Below, piece after piece: positions 29,487 through 38,559 of a DNA stretch of 64,000 bases. How positions within the stretch are numbered: position 1 is the first letter of the stretch; each line of letters begins with the position of its first letter. The DNA lies in the NCBI RefSeq assembly GCF_000526915.1, contig NZ_JAGZ01000001.1, positions 62,001 to 126,000 of the forward strand, written 5' to 3'. The notes under the pieces were generated by a model, which worked only from the letters and a program-made list of their open reading frames with translations, was not told the DNA's origin and did not search any database. A program made the position numbers and the translations under genes. Source of the stretch: Mycobacterium genavense ATCC 51234. Its GTDB lineage: Bacteria > Actinomycetota > Actinomycetes > Mycobacteriales > Mycobacteriaceae.

Positions 29487-29752
29487 CTATCCCCACTTCC
29501 TGGGGGTCAAGTGGTCGCAGGGCTCAGATCCGGTCAGCCCGACGCAGCTCAGAGGTAGTTTTCGCGGTTCGGGAGCCGTCTTTTTTATGCCCGGCCGCCT
29601 TTGTATACCGCCATCACATCTGAGCGCATTGCCGAGTCCTTTCACCGCGGCCCTCGCGGCGTCGTTGCTGGTGTGCCCGTAAAGATCGTCAGTGATGCTG
29701 ATTGACGCGTGGTCGAGCACGTCGGCCGCGGCCTTGATGTGTGCGCCTGATT
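29487..29752 (-). pseudogene. phage-type integrase, C-terminal remnant
   Basis: Reading on the minus strand, ESGAHIKAAADVLDHASISITDDLYGHTSNDAARAAVKGL is the end of a tyrosine recombinase: the His of LDHAS and the Tyr nucleophile in DLYGHTS are present. No upstream catalytic domain can be followed beyond about 29752, where a stop appears in frame. After the match the frame reads on through the att copy without homology, so the natural C-terminus is also uncertain. It probably belonged to the element that used tRNA-Pro as target. Confidence 0.7.
29500..29543 (+). repeat. partial copy of tRNA-Pro 3' half (att remnant)
   Basis: Bases 29500-29521 are identical to tRNA positions 28257-28278 (anticodon loop to T-stem), and 29522-29543 match the remaining T-arm and acceptor with one inserted base and a few substitutions. 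Downstream, at about 29567-29588, a weak hairpin ends in TCTTTTTT, which looks like the original tRNA terminator displaced by integration. Confidence 0.75.
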
Positions 29753-29821
29753 CCAGTCAGCCGACGTTTGCCGAATGACGATCTCGTCGAGCATAAGCTC
29801 CTGCTTTTCGGCGAGGAACTT

Positions 29822-30591
29822 ATGTCAACGATGAACGAGCGCCGCGCGATGTTTGAAGTGCTGACGATCCTGTGGCCGGGCTATTCAATTTCGTGGGCAT
29901 ACGATGCGACAGCCGAAATCGCTGCTTACGTTGATCACGATACACCGTTGCACAACAATCATTTTCAGCCTGAGCTGGTCCTGGCCAAGGACACTACCCA
30001 CTTGCATCACCTCCTGACCGTGGTCGGCGCGGACACAACATTGCGTGGGTGGCCATTGCGGTGGGGCAGTAGCGCAGCCTGGCACGGTCCACAACTACTA
30101 GAGAAACTGCCCGGCCCCGGCCAAACCGCCCTGAAGTTGGGCATACTTCCAGAAAGCGGCATCCACGTTCAGAAAGCGGCATCCACGTTGACGTACCTGA
30201 AAAGACACTGGGGATTTGGCTGACCAATCCAGAGCCAGGACTGTTCCGGTGGCTGCCCGAGCTATGGCCAGGGTGGCGCATCGAGCGCTGGGATGATTGC
30301 TACGAGGAACACCTCCTTCGGTGCGGCCCGAGCATCACCGCGCCTGAACTCGACATTGCCTCGGGAATTACAGTCGCCGAATCATGGCTTCGCCGAAGGG
30401 TTTACGAAGGCTACGCGGATAGCCCGGCAGGCCAACTAAGGAGCCTTGCCACCATGTTGGGCGCCGTAGGGTCGGATCTGAACGTCGGCGAGCTTGCGGT
30501 CTTTCGAACAGGAGAACGGCCCACGACCCGAAAATGGGCGACTTTCGAGCATGCCTGCGCACAGGTTCGCCTGGGGAAGAACGCGGCGTGA
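29822..30591 (+). pseudogene. unknown gene disrupted by a 20-bp tandem duplication
   Basis: From ATG 29822 (site GAGGAAC upstream) a Trp-rich acidic protein runs to 30169. There a tandem duplication of CAGAAAGCGGCATCCACGTT shifts the frame and causes a stop at 30221-30223. Removing one copy restores a single frame of about 249 residues ending at TGA 30589-30591, with segments such as WLPELWPGWRIERWDDCYEEH and VAESWLRRRVYEGYADS. I do not recognise the family. GC is lower than in the housekeeping region, and the position next to an integrase remnant suggests acquired DNA. Confidence 0.65.
30150..30189 (+). repeat. 20-bp perfect tandem duplication
   Basis: CAGAAAGCGGCATCCACGTT occupies 30150-30169 and again 30170-30189. 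The length is not a multiple of three, and it alone accounts for the broken frame of the surrounding gene. Confidence 0.95.
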
Positions 30592-31006
30592 AAGCAGTCG
30601 TGCGACCTTCGGCAGCGGACAAACCCGCTCTCCGTGCACTTGCGTTGTATCCGATTGTACGGCGAATGTACGTACAAATGAGTGCGAGTTGGTGCCGTCG
30701 CTCCGGACCGTGGGACGGTTCGCGACCTGGGGAAACGTTCTCCAGCACTCTTCTTGAAACACCTAGCTGGCCACCCGGCCGAACGAACCCAAGGCTGAGC
30801 GGAATCGCGCATCGGCGGGCATCACGCCACCCGTTACGCGAAATGCACTGTGCCCCTGCGGCAGCGACGCAATCCCATCGTTCACTCCGGCGGTCGTGAG
30901 GACTTTGGACCCTATTTCCTCCCTGCAGGCTCGTGTCATCTTAATGTAACCGCGTGACACATATACGTGGTGAACGGTGTTAGCCGCAGGTAACTGGGAG
31001 GGTTAC
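30592..31006. other. 415-base stretch without a convincing gene
   Basis: Short open frames on both strands have no coding character. It contains one weak inverted repeat (TTGTAC/GTACAA near 30655-30677), and its right end must hold the promoter of the desaturase gene. It may be the right-hand residue of the integrated element; no further copy of the tRNA tail was seen. Confidence 0.5.
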
Positions 31007-32023
31007 GTGTCCAAGGAATTGACCAACGTACAGCTACTCACTGAACTCGAGCCGGTAGTCGAACGGCTGCTCAACCGTCATCTCGCGATGTTCAAGGAGT
31101 GGAACCCGCACGACTACGTGCCATGGTCGGACGGTCGGAACTTCTATGCGCTGGACGGCCAAGATTGGGAGCCCGGACAGACCCAGCTTCCGGATGTCGC
31201 CCGAGTGGCGATGGTCCAAAACCTGCTGACCGAGGACAACTTGCCATCCTATCACCGTGAGATCGCGATGAACTTCGGCATGGACGGCCCGTGGGGCCAG
31301 TGGGTGAATCGGTGGACCGCGGAAGAGACCCGGCACAGCATCGCGCTGCGCGACTACCTGGTGGTCACCCGCTCCGTCGATCCGGTACAGCTGGAAAGGC
31401 TCCGCGTCGAGCAAATTACGCGTGGCTTCAGCCCCGGCCAGAACCGGCAGGGGAATCTGTTTGCTGATAGTCTCTTCGATTCGGTCATGTATGTCTCGTT
31501 TCAGGAACTGGCTACCCGCGTTTCGCACCGCAATACGGGCAAAGCCAGCAACGACACGATCGCCGAGCAGTTGATGGCGAGGGTGTCGCACGACGAGAAC
31601 CTGCACATGATTTTTTACCGGGATGTCAGCGCCGCGGGCCTGGACATCGCGCCCAATCAAGCGATCAAGTCGGTGCATCGAATCCTGCGCAACTTCAAGA
31701 TGCCCGGCTTCACGGTGCCGGAGTTTCGCCGCAAGGCGGTGATCATCGCCGTCGGCGGCATTTACGACCCGCGAATCCATCTCGACGATGTGGTCATGCC
31801 CGTGCTCAAGAAGTGGCGCATCTTCGAACGCGAAGACTTCACCGGCGAGGGCGCAAGGATGCGCGACGACCTCGCTGTGCTGGTCAAGGAGTTCGAGGAA
31901 GCCTCCGACAAGTTCAACGAGTCCAAGCAGCGCTACCTGGAGCGTGAGGCTCGTAAGACGGAGAAAATCATCGCCAGCAGGGTGCTTGAAACGAAGGGCA
32001 CGCTGACGTTGAGCGGGCACTGA
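31007..32023 (+). CDS. acyl-ACP desaturase, DesA1-like
   Basis: 338 residues, the DesA1 length, from GTG 31007 after GGGAGG. It is a soluble di-iron desaturase: iron-binding motifs EETRH and DENLH are present, with LTEDNLPSYHREIAMNFGMDG and VSFQELATRVSHRNTGKA around them. DesA1 (Rv0824c) introduces a double bond during mycolic acid synthesis. The tail after residue 320 differs. Whether this copy is the only desA1 of the genome or a paralogue cannot be told here; its place beside a tRNA hotspot and hyp genes favours a paralogue. Confidence 0.9.
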   Translation: MSKELTNVQLLTELEPVVERLLNRHLAMFKEWNPHDYVPWSDGRNFYALDGQDWEPGQTQLPDVARVAMVQNLLTEDNLPSYHREIAMNFGMDGPWGQWVNRWTAEETRHSIALRDYLVVTRSVDPVQLERLRVEQITRGFSPGQNRQGNLFADSLFDSVMYVSFQELATRVSHRNTGKASNDTIAEQLMARVSHDENLHMIFYRDVSAAGLDIAPNQAIKSVHRILRNFKMPGFTVPEFRRKAVIIAVGGIYDPRIHLDDVVMPVLKKWRIFEREDFTGEGARMRDDLAVLVKEFEEASDKFNESKQRYLEREARKTEKIIASRVLETKGTLTLSGH

Positions 32024-32150
32024 ATGGGCGGCAACGACCCGGAAAGCTCAGTGGCCCCGATGCCGGAATCCCATCGCGGATCACCCATAAGGGGGACGGT
32101 GGATTGAGTGGTCGAAAGTAGCTTCGGCTCAGCGCTACTGAGTAGAAGCC

Positions 32151-32453
32151 ATGGGCGACACCGCGGATCGGACCGATTATTTCCGCACCACGTGCCCGTA
32201 TGCCGGCGAGTTCTTCATAGATCGCCTGTGTTGGTCGGGAATGAGCGCGCTAGTCCTGGGCGTGGCCGCCCTGGTTGGCGGCGTCGCCGCGGCGGCGTAC
32301 CGCGTCCAAGACTGGACACTGACGCTTGTTGTCGTCGGAGTAGCGACCATCGTTGCTGGTTTGATCTGGCTCGTGCTCAAGCATCGGCGGGCGATGAGAG
32401 TTGAAAGACGTTGGCTTTCAACCTATTCCACGCGCCGTCCCGGCGTGCTGTAG
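32151..32453 (+). CDS. small two-helix membrane protein, possibly UsfY-like
   Basis: 100 residues with two hydrophobic helices (MSALVLGVAALVGGVAAAAY and LTLVVVGVATIVAGLIWLVL) followed by a basic tail (KHRRAMRVERRW). The N-terminal TTCPYAGEFFIDRLCW resembles the RTTRPxAGExxxD motif I associate with the mycobacterial UsfY stress-protein family; this is a recollection, not a search. Its 3' end overlaps the convergent hypB gene by 31 bases. Confidence 0.55.
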   Translation: MGDTADRTDYFRTTCPYAGEFFIDRLCWSGMSALVLGVAALVGGVAAAAYRVQDWTLTLVVVGVATIVAGLIWLVLKHRRAMRVERRWLSTYSTRRPGVL

Positions 32454-33232
32454 GGCAGGGGAAGCCCGCTTCCGGTAGCGGCGAACTGGCGCAGCCAATC
32501 AAACCAGTGCGACATGCCGTCGCCGGTGCGCGCGCTCAGCGGAAGAATGGTGGCCGTCGAAATCACCTGGCGGACATGGTCGATGTAGCTGTCGATGTCG
32601 GCGTCGAGGTGCGGGACCAGGTCGACCTTGTTGAGCAGCACGACGTCGACCGAGCGGAACATCACCGGATACTTCAGCGGCTTGTCTTCGCCCTCGGTGA
32701 CCGAGTAGACCATCGCCTTGGCGTGCTCGCCGACGTCGAATTCGGCCGGACAGACCAGGTTGCCGACGTTCTCGATGATGACCAGGTCCAGATCGGGCAG
32801 GTGCAGTCCCTGCAGCGCGCGGTTGACCATCGGGGCGTCCAGGTGGCATTCGCCGCCGAACCCGTTGCTGGTGTTCAGCAGTGACACCTGGGCGCCACGC
32901 CCGGCGAGTTTGGCGGCGTCGAGGTCGGTGGCGATGTCGCCCTCGATCACGCCGACGGCCAGTTCGCCGGCCAGCGCGTCCAGCGTTGCCACCAGGATGG
33001 TGGTCTTGTCGGATCCCGGCGAGCTCATCAGGTTCAGGGCGCGCACGCGGTGGTCATCGAACGCGCGCCGGTTGATGTCAGCGCGAGAGTCGTTCTCGGC
33101 GAAGATCGCCTCCAGTACGTCGATGCGCTGTGAGCTGGTGGCATAGCCACTGTGGTCGCCGTGCTCGTGACGGTCGTCGCCGTGATCGTGGCTGTGCACG
33201 GTGCCGTTGTCGTGACGGTGAAATCGTGCCAT
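32423..33232 (-). CDS. hypB: hydrogenase nickel incorporation GTPase HypB, with altered P-loop
   Basis: 269 residues. HypB delivers nickel to [NiFe]-hydrogenase using GTP. The N-terminus is His-rich (HSHDHGDDRHEHGDHSGY), the GTPase core has ENVGNLVCPAEFDVGE, the G4 motif NKVD, and the metal-site ECHLDAPMVNRAL. The P-loop reads SSPGSDKTT where the family has SSPGSGKTT: a GGC-to-GAC change (codon 33008-33010) would be expected to weaken GTP binding. Otherwise full length. Adjacent to hypA on the minus strand, divergent from hypF. Confidence 0.93.
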   Translation of the reverse strand: MARFHRHDNGTVHSHDHGDDRHEHGDHSGYATSSQRIDVLEAIFAENDSRADINRRAFDDHRVRALNLMSSPGSDKTTILVATLDALAGELAVGVIEGDIATDLDAAKLAGRGAQVSLLNTSNGFGGECHLDAPMVNRALQGLHLPDLDLVIIENVGNLVCPAEFDVGEHAKAMVYSVTEGEDKPLKYPVMFRSVDVVLLNKVDLVPHLDADIDSYIDHVRQVISTATILPLSARTGDGMSHWFDWLRQFAATGSGLPLPYSTPGRRVE

Positions 33233-33613
33233 TCACTTGACCTTTCGTGAGCCGGCTTCGTGCGTAAAGCCCTCGGACATCTCGACCGAGGTGACCAGAA
33301 ACTCGTTGCCGCGCAACAAGTCAACCTCCGCGCTCTGGCACGCCGGGCAGCACACCGACCACCGGGACGTGATCTGCGCCCGCTGCGCACAGGCGCGGCA
33401 GAACACCTCGGCGGGCACGAGTTCGAGATCCAGCACGGTGTCGACCATGTTCTCGTCCAGATGCTGACACACCAACGACCAACAGAATTCCAGCGATTCC
33501 GGAACCACCTGGCGCAGCGCGCCGACCTGGACCCGGACCACGTCGACGTGGCGCCCCTGCGCGTGGGGCTTCACCACCCCGGCAATGGCATGGCATAGCG
33601 ACAGCTCGTGCAC
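33233..33613 (-). CDS. hypA: hydrogenase maturation nickel chaperone HypA
   Basis: 126 residues from the GTG at 33613, giving the family N-terminus (V/M)HELSLCHAI whose His2 and Glu3 bind nickel. The zinc-binding domain has two Cys pairs (VFCRACAQ and CCPACQ). It works with HypB to load nickel into the hydrogenase large subunit. The stop directly abuts the hypB start. Intact; a longer upstream extension lacks family similarity. Confidence 0.92.
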   Translation of the reverse strand: MHELSLCHAIAGVVKPHAQGRHVDVVRVQVGALRQVVPESLEFCWSLVCQHLDENMVDTVLDLELVPAEVFCRACAQRAQITSRWSVCCPACQSAEVDLLRGNEFLVTSVEMSEGFTHEAGSRKVK

Positions 33614-33789
33614 TACACCATGCTGCCTCGCGGGGCTCAACGGTGTGGCGAAAACAAGGTGCGGAAAAACGCAGACTTTGTGTGCGAAATTGTGATTGTC
33701 GGCACATGGGGTGCGGTCTAGCCTGAGCTTGACCGCCCGTGCCACAGCCCACCCGGCACCGGGGGTCCTTGCTGCTCAGGAGGTTCGTG

Positions 33790-36064
33790 ATGGGCAGTCG
33801 GCGTAGCGAGGTTACCAGTGTGCGGTTGCGGCTGGATATCGCGGGCGTCGTCCAGGGCGTGGGATTTCGACCCGCCGTCGCACGCATCGCTGCACGTCAT
33901 GGGCTTGCCGGTTGCGTGTACAACGACTCCGGCGCTGTGCACTGCGAGTTCGCAGGGTGCTCCCGACGCCGTCGCAGCGGCGGTATCGGCGCTGAGCGCC
34001 GACCACCCGCCGATGGCGCGCATCGATGCCATCGAAGCCCGCCAGCGGCGGCCCAACGGCGAATCCGGTTTCCGGATCGTCGCCAGTCGAACAGACGACG
34101 ACCGCCGCACCCTGGTGCCGCCCGACATCGCCGCCTGTGCCGACTGCCTACGTGAGATGCGCGACCCCCGCGACCGCCGCTACGGGCACCCCTTCATCAC
34201 CTGCACCAACTGCGGCCCGCGCTACACGGTGATCACCGACCTGCCGTACGACCGGCCCTCGATCACGATGGCGCAGTTTCCGATGTGCGCGGCGTGCTCG
34301 GCCGAATACCACGATCCCGCCGACCGTCGCTTCCACGCCCAAACGATCGCCTGCAACGACTGCGGACCGACCCTGTCCTGGCGTGGCCCCGGCGGCGGCC
34401 GCGATCCGCTCGGGGCCGCCGCGCGGGCGATCGAGGACGGCTACATCGTCGCGATCAAGGGCATCGGCGGATTCCACCTCGCCTGCCGTGCGGACAATCC
34501 CGCGACGGTTGCCGAACTGCGCCGCCGAAAAAGCAGGCTCGCCAAACCCTTCGCCGTGATGGTCGCAGACCTCGCTGCGGCTCAAAACCTGTGTCATATC
34601 GACGCGACCGGCGCGCAACTGCTGCAGTCACCGGCCGCACCGATCGTCTTGCTGCCGGCCCGTGACGGCTCCGGCTTGACCGGCGTGGCACCGGCGCTGT
34701 CGGAAATCGGTGTGATGCTGGCGTATTCGCCCGTGCACCATCTGCTCTTCGACCGGCTGGGGTCGACGCCTCTGGTGATGACCTCCGCCAACGACAACGG
34801 TTCCCCGATCGTCTTCCGCGATTGCGACTTGAATTGGATCGACGGCTTGGCGGACGTGGTGCTCACCCACGACCGGCACATCCATGTGCCATGCGAAGAC
34901 TCCGTCTTGACCGTTGACGGCGCCGGCGCCGTGGTGCCGATCCGGCGTTCCCGCGGCTATGCGCCGCTCCCGGTAGCAACGCCCGCGCCGTCGGACGCCA
35001 GCGTGATCCTAGCGACCGGCGGCGACCTCAAGACCACGTTCTGCCTGCTGTCGTCCGACGGGCGGGCGCACATGTCGTCGCACCTGCGTGACATGGCCGA
35101 CCCGCGCACCCAGAGTTGCTTCGAATCAGCCGAACGTCACCTCGCTTTCATGACCGACTGCCGACCGCGACTCGTCGTCTGCGATCTGCACCCGGGCTAC
35201 GCCACGACCCACTGGGCAAGGCGGCAGGAGCTGCCGGTGCTGCAGGTGCAGCACCACCACGCCCACGCGGTGTCGCTGATGGCCGAGCATGGCCGGCTCG
35301 GCTCGCCAATGCTCGCCGTTGCCTTCGATGGCTCCGGCTACGGCACCGACGGCACCATCTGGGGCGGCGAGCTCCTGATGCTCACCGAACCGGCCAGCTT
35401 CACCCGGGTGGCACACCTCAAGGCGTTCGCCTTGCCCGGCGGTGACGGCGCGGTACGCCACCCGGGCCGGATCGCCCTGGACCTGCTGCACCGCGCGGAA
35501 ATCGAATGGGCACCGGACATCCCGGCGGTCGGGAGCCTCGGCGCGCACGCGAGACACGTTCTCGAACAGCAGATTCCGCGCGGCATCGGATGCGTCGAGA
35601 CGACCAGCTGGGTCGCTTGTTCGACGCGGTGGCCAGCCTGCTCGGCGTGTGCCAGGAGGTGACCTACGAGGGGCAGGCGGCCGTCTCGAGCACCTGGCCC
35701 GTCGTGGTGAACCGGCACTGATGGATTTCGAGGTGACCGCAGGCGTACTGGATCCGACGCCGTTGATCACCGAGCTGGTGCGTGGCCTGCGCGCCGGCAC
35801 GGCACGGGCCGACCTGGCCGCGGGCTTTCACGACGCGGTCGTCAGGGCCACCGCACAGGCGGTGTGCCGGCACGCGTCGGGCATCGGCACCATCGGGCTG
35901 ACCGGCGGCGTGTTCGTGAATCGGCTGCTGCGCGACGGGATTCGTAAAGAGTTGGTGCGCAACGGCTTCGAGGTGCTCACTCATGCGGTATTGCCGTGCA
36001 ACGACGGTGGTCTGGCGCTGGGCCAGGCCGTGATCGGAGCACGCCGGCAGGAAAGGGGGCATAG
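33790..36064 (+). pseudogene. hypF: carbamoyltransferase HypF, frameshifted
   Basis: All HypF domains are recognisable: acylphosphatase (VVQGVGFRPAVARI), zinc fingers (CADCLREMRD...CTNCGP and CAACSAEYHD...CNDCGP), YrdC-like (AIEDGYIVAIKGIGGFHLAC) and Kae1-like (HHHAHAVSLMAEH, TGGVFVNRLL). They need at least three frame changes: one inserted G near 33951, one base lost near 35611, and 1 or 4 bases lost near 35684. The final stop is also out of frame by one base in a G-run near 36059. HypF makes the cyanide ligand of the hydrogenase Fe centre from carbamoyl phosphate; no functional protein is expected. Confidence 0.9.
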
Positions 36065-36067
36065 CGC

Positions 36068-36343
36068 ATGTGTCTCGGAATCCCCGGCAAGGTCCTCGAC
36101 ACCTGGGATGAGGCGGGGACACGGATGTGCACCGTCGACTTCGGCGGCACCACCAAGACCGTGTGCCTGGCATATCTACCGGACCTGCAGCTCGGCGAAT
36201 ACACCATCGTGCATGCCGGTTTCGCGATCACCCGGCTGGACGAGGCGTCGGCACGGGAAACATTGCAGATGTTCGACGAGCTCGGCGTGCTGGATGAAGA
36301 ATTGTCCGGCGACGAGGGCCAGGGCAGGAGGGAACCGGCATGA
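36068..36343 (+). CDS. hypC: hydrogenase maturation chaperone HypC
   Basis: 91 residues beginning MCLGIPGKV; the essential Cys2 and the following motif are intact, as is the VDFGGTTKTVCLAYLP core. HypC carries the Fe(CN)2CO unit with HypD. Start 4 bases after the presumed hypF stop; overlaps hypD by 4 bases. Intact but flanked by broken partners. Confidence 0.93.
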   Translation: MCLGIPGKVLDTWDEAGTRMCTVDFGGTTKTVCLAYLPDLQLGEYTIVHAGFAITRLDEASARETLQMFDELGVLDEELSGDEGQGRREPA

Positions 36344-37443
36344 AGTATCTGGACGAGTTTCGCGATCCGGTCGCCGCCCACGCGTTGGTCAGCGACATCA
36401 AGTGACGCGTTACCAAGACCTGGACCATCATGGAAGTCTGTGGCGGGCAGACGCATTCGATCATCCGTAACGGGATCGACCAATTGCTGGACGGCGCGGT
36501 CGAATTCATTCACGGCCCGGGTTGCCCGGTCTGTGTGACACCGCTCGAAACGATCGACCGGGCGCTAGAGATCGCGGCGCGCGACGACGTGATCTTCTGT
36601 TTTTTCGGCGACATGCTCCGGGTGCCGGGCAGCAGCCAAGATCTGTTCAGTGTGCGTGCCCGGGGCGGCGACGTCCGGATCGTCTACTCGCCGTTAAACG
36701 CTACGCGGGTCGCCGCCGACAACCCCGACAAGCAGGTGGTGTTCTTCGGGGTGGGCTTCGAGACCACTGCGCCGGCCAACGCGATGGCGGTGGTGCACGC
36801 GCAGCGGCTCGGGCTCACGAATTTTTCGATGCTGGTGTCGCATGTGCTGGTGCCGCCGGCCATCACGGCGATCCTGAGCTCGCCGACCAACCGGGTCGAC
36901 GCGTTTCTGGCCGCCGGGCACGTCTGCACGGTGATGGGCATCGGTGAATACGGGCCGCTGGTCGAGCAATTCGGGGTTCCGATCGTGGTCACCGGCTTCG
37001 AACCACTAGACCTGCTCGAGGGCGTCCGGCAAGCCGTCGATCTGCTGGAGGCGGGCACACCGCAGCTGCGCAACGCCTATCCTCGGGCGGTGACCGCCGC
37101 GGGCGACGCCGTCGCGCAGCAGACCCTCGCGGACGTATTCGTGCCGACCGATTGGCAGTGGCGGGGCATCGGCATGATCCCGAAGTCGGGATGGACGCTG
37201 TCGCCGCGCTACGCGCAGTTCGACGCCGAATTGAAGTTCGGGGTCGGACAGTTGCGGGTGTCCGAATCGACGGAATGCCACAGTGGGGAAGTGCTGCAGG
37301 GTCTGCTGAAACCAAACGAGTGCCCGGCGTTCGGGAAATCCTGCACGCCGCGCACGCCGCTGGGCGCCACCATGGTGTCCAGCGAGGGCGCCTGCGCCGC
37401 CTACTACCAATTCCGGCGTTTGGAGACTGCCGCTCAGCCCTGA
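36340..37443 (+). pseudogene. hypD: HypD, interrupted by an in-frame TGA
   Basis: ATG 36340 starts KYLDEFRDPVAAHALVSDIK, then an in-frame TGA (36403-36405) interrupts, and the same frame continues [20 protein letters not shown] to 37443 without other lesions. The [4Fe-4S] ligands and redox Cys motifs ([38 protein letters not shown]) are kept. The lesion is explained by one CGA-to-TGA transition. Reinitiation at 36430 would lose the first 30 residues. HypD forms the Fe(CN)2CO scaffold with HypC. Confidence 0.9.
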
Positions 37444-37474
37444 GTCTCGGGTCGCCATCGACCCGGCCGACTGG

Positions 37475-38514
37475 GTGTGCCCGCTGCCGCTGCGCGAGAC
37501 GAAGCGCATCGTGCTGGGCCACGGTGGCGGAGGCGTGCTTTCCGAGGAACTCATCGAAAACCTGTTCCTGCCGGCGTTCGGTGGCGCAGCGGGTCCCGCC
37601 CGCGATTCGGCGCTACTGGACCTGAAAATGGGCGGAGCGGGCGGGCGGGTCGCGCTGACTACCGATTCCTATGTGGTGCAACCCCTGTTCTTTCCGGGCG
37701 GGAACATCGGCGACCTGGCGGTCAACGGGACGATCAACGACTTGGCTTGCAGCGGAGCACAACCGGTCGCATTGACCGCCGGGTTCATCTTGGAGGAGGG
37801 ACTCGAGCTGGATGTGCTCGGCGCGGTCGCCCAGACGATGGGCAAGACGGCCGCCAACGCCGGCGTCGGCATCGTCACCGGTGACGCCAAGGTGGTCGCG
37901 CGCGGTGGTGCCGACCAGCTCTTTGTCAATACCGCGGGAATCGGGGTCGTGCCGGCCGGTATCCACGTCGGGCCGGAGCGAGTCCGCGCCGGTGACCACA
38001 TCATCCTGTCGGGAAACCTCGGTGAGCACGGCGTCGCCATCATGAGCGTGCGGGAGGGGATCGATTTCGGCACCGTTGTCGCCACCGACAGCGCCGCGCT
38101 GCACCTGCTGGTCGCGGCCATGCTCGACGCCGCCGGCAACCACGTGCACGCCCTGCGCGATTCCACCCGCGGCGGTCTGGTCGCCGCGGTCGTCGAAATC
38201 ACCCGCGCGGCGTCGGTCGGTATCGAACTCGATCAGGCGAAAATCCCGGTTCCCGAGACGGTCTCGTCGGCCTGCTCGTTCCTCGGGCTGGACCCCTGCA
38301 GGTGGCCAACGAGGGCAAGATGGTGGCGTTCGTCGATCCGGGCCACAGCGAAGCGGTGCTGGCCGCGGTCCGGGGCCGCCCCGAGGGCGCGAACGCGGCG
38401 ATCATCGACCTAGTGGTTGACGAGCACCCCGGGATGGTCGTGGGCAGGACCCCCTTCGGCACCACACAGGTCATCGAACGCCAACTGGGCGAACAACTTC
38501 CGCGCATCTGCTAG
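37475..38514 (+). pseudogene. hypE: HypE, frameshifted near its C-terminus
   Basis: PurM-like protein that dehydrates the C-terminal thiocarboxamide to thiocyanate. Core motifs VLGHGGGGVLSEELIENLFLP, LTTDSYVVQPLFFPGGNIGDLAVNGTINDL and HALRDSTRGG are present. One base is missing in a C-run near 38295; the next frame continues LQVANEGKMVAFVDPGH to the family ending PRIC, whose terminal Cys is the modified residue. No good start codon precedes the expected N-terminus (IDPADWVCPLPL); GTG 37475 is used here for convenience. The frameshift removes the essential C-terminal Cys. Confidence 0.88.
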
Positions 38515-38559
38515 GAACCGCCCCACCAGCGGCCCGCGCCGCTTGCCCGTTGCGATGTG

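Larger units (their letters stand above)
28257..29543. mobile_element. att-flanked islet in tRNA-Pro carrying a HigBA-like module
   Basis: The segment is bounded by the 3' half of tRNA-Pro and by an imperfect copy of it (22 identical bases, then about 21 with one insertion and a few substitutions). Between the copies lie only a toxin-antitoxin pair and non-coding DNA that is visibly less GC-rich than the neighbours. An integrase C-terminal remnant abuts the distal copy on its far side. This fits the residue of one or more tRNA-targeting integrative elements, now immobile. Confidence 0.6.

Noticed and set aside
29741..29821. Upstream start for the duplicated unknown gene
   Set aside because: The extension overlaps the integrase remnant on the other strand, and ATG 29822 has a better ribosome site.
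36403..36405. TGA in hypD as a selenocysteine codon
   Set aside because: The position is not a catalytic Cys in HypD, no SECIS-like hairpin is evident just after it, and a CGA-to-TGA transition explains it simply.
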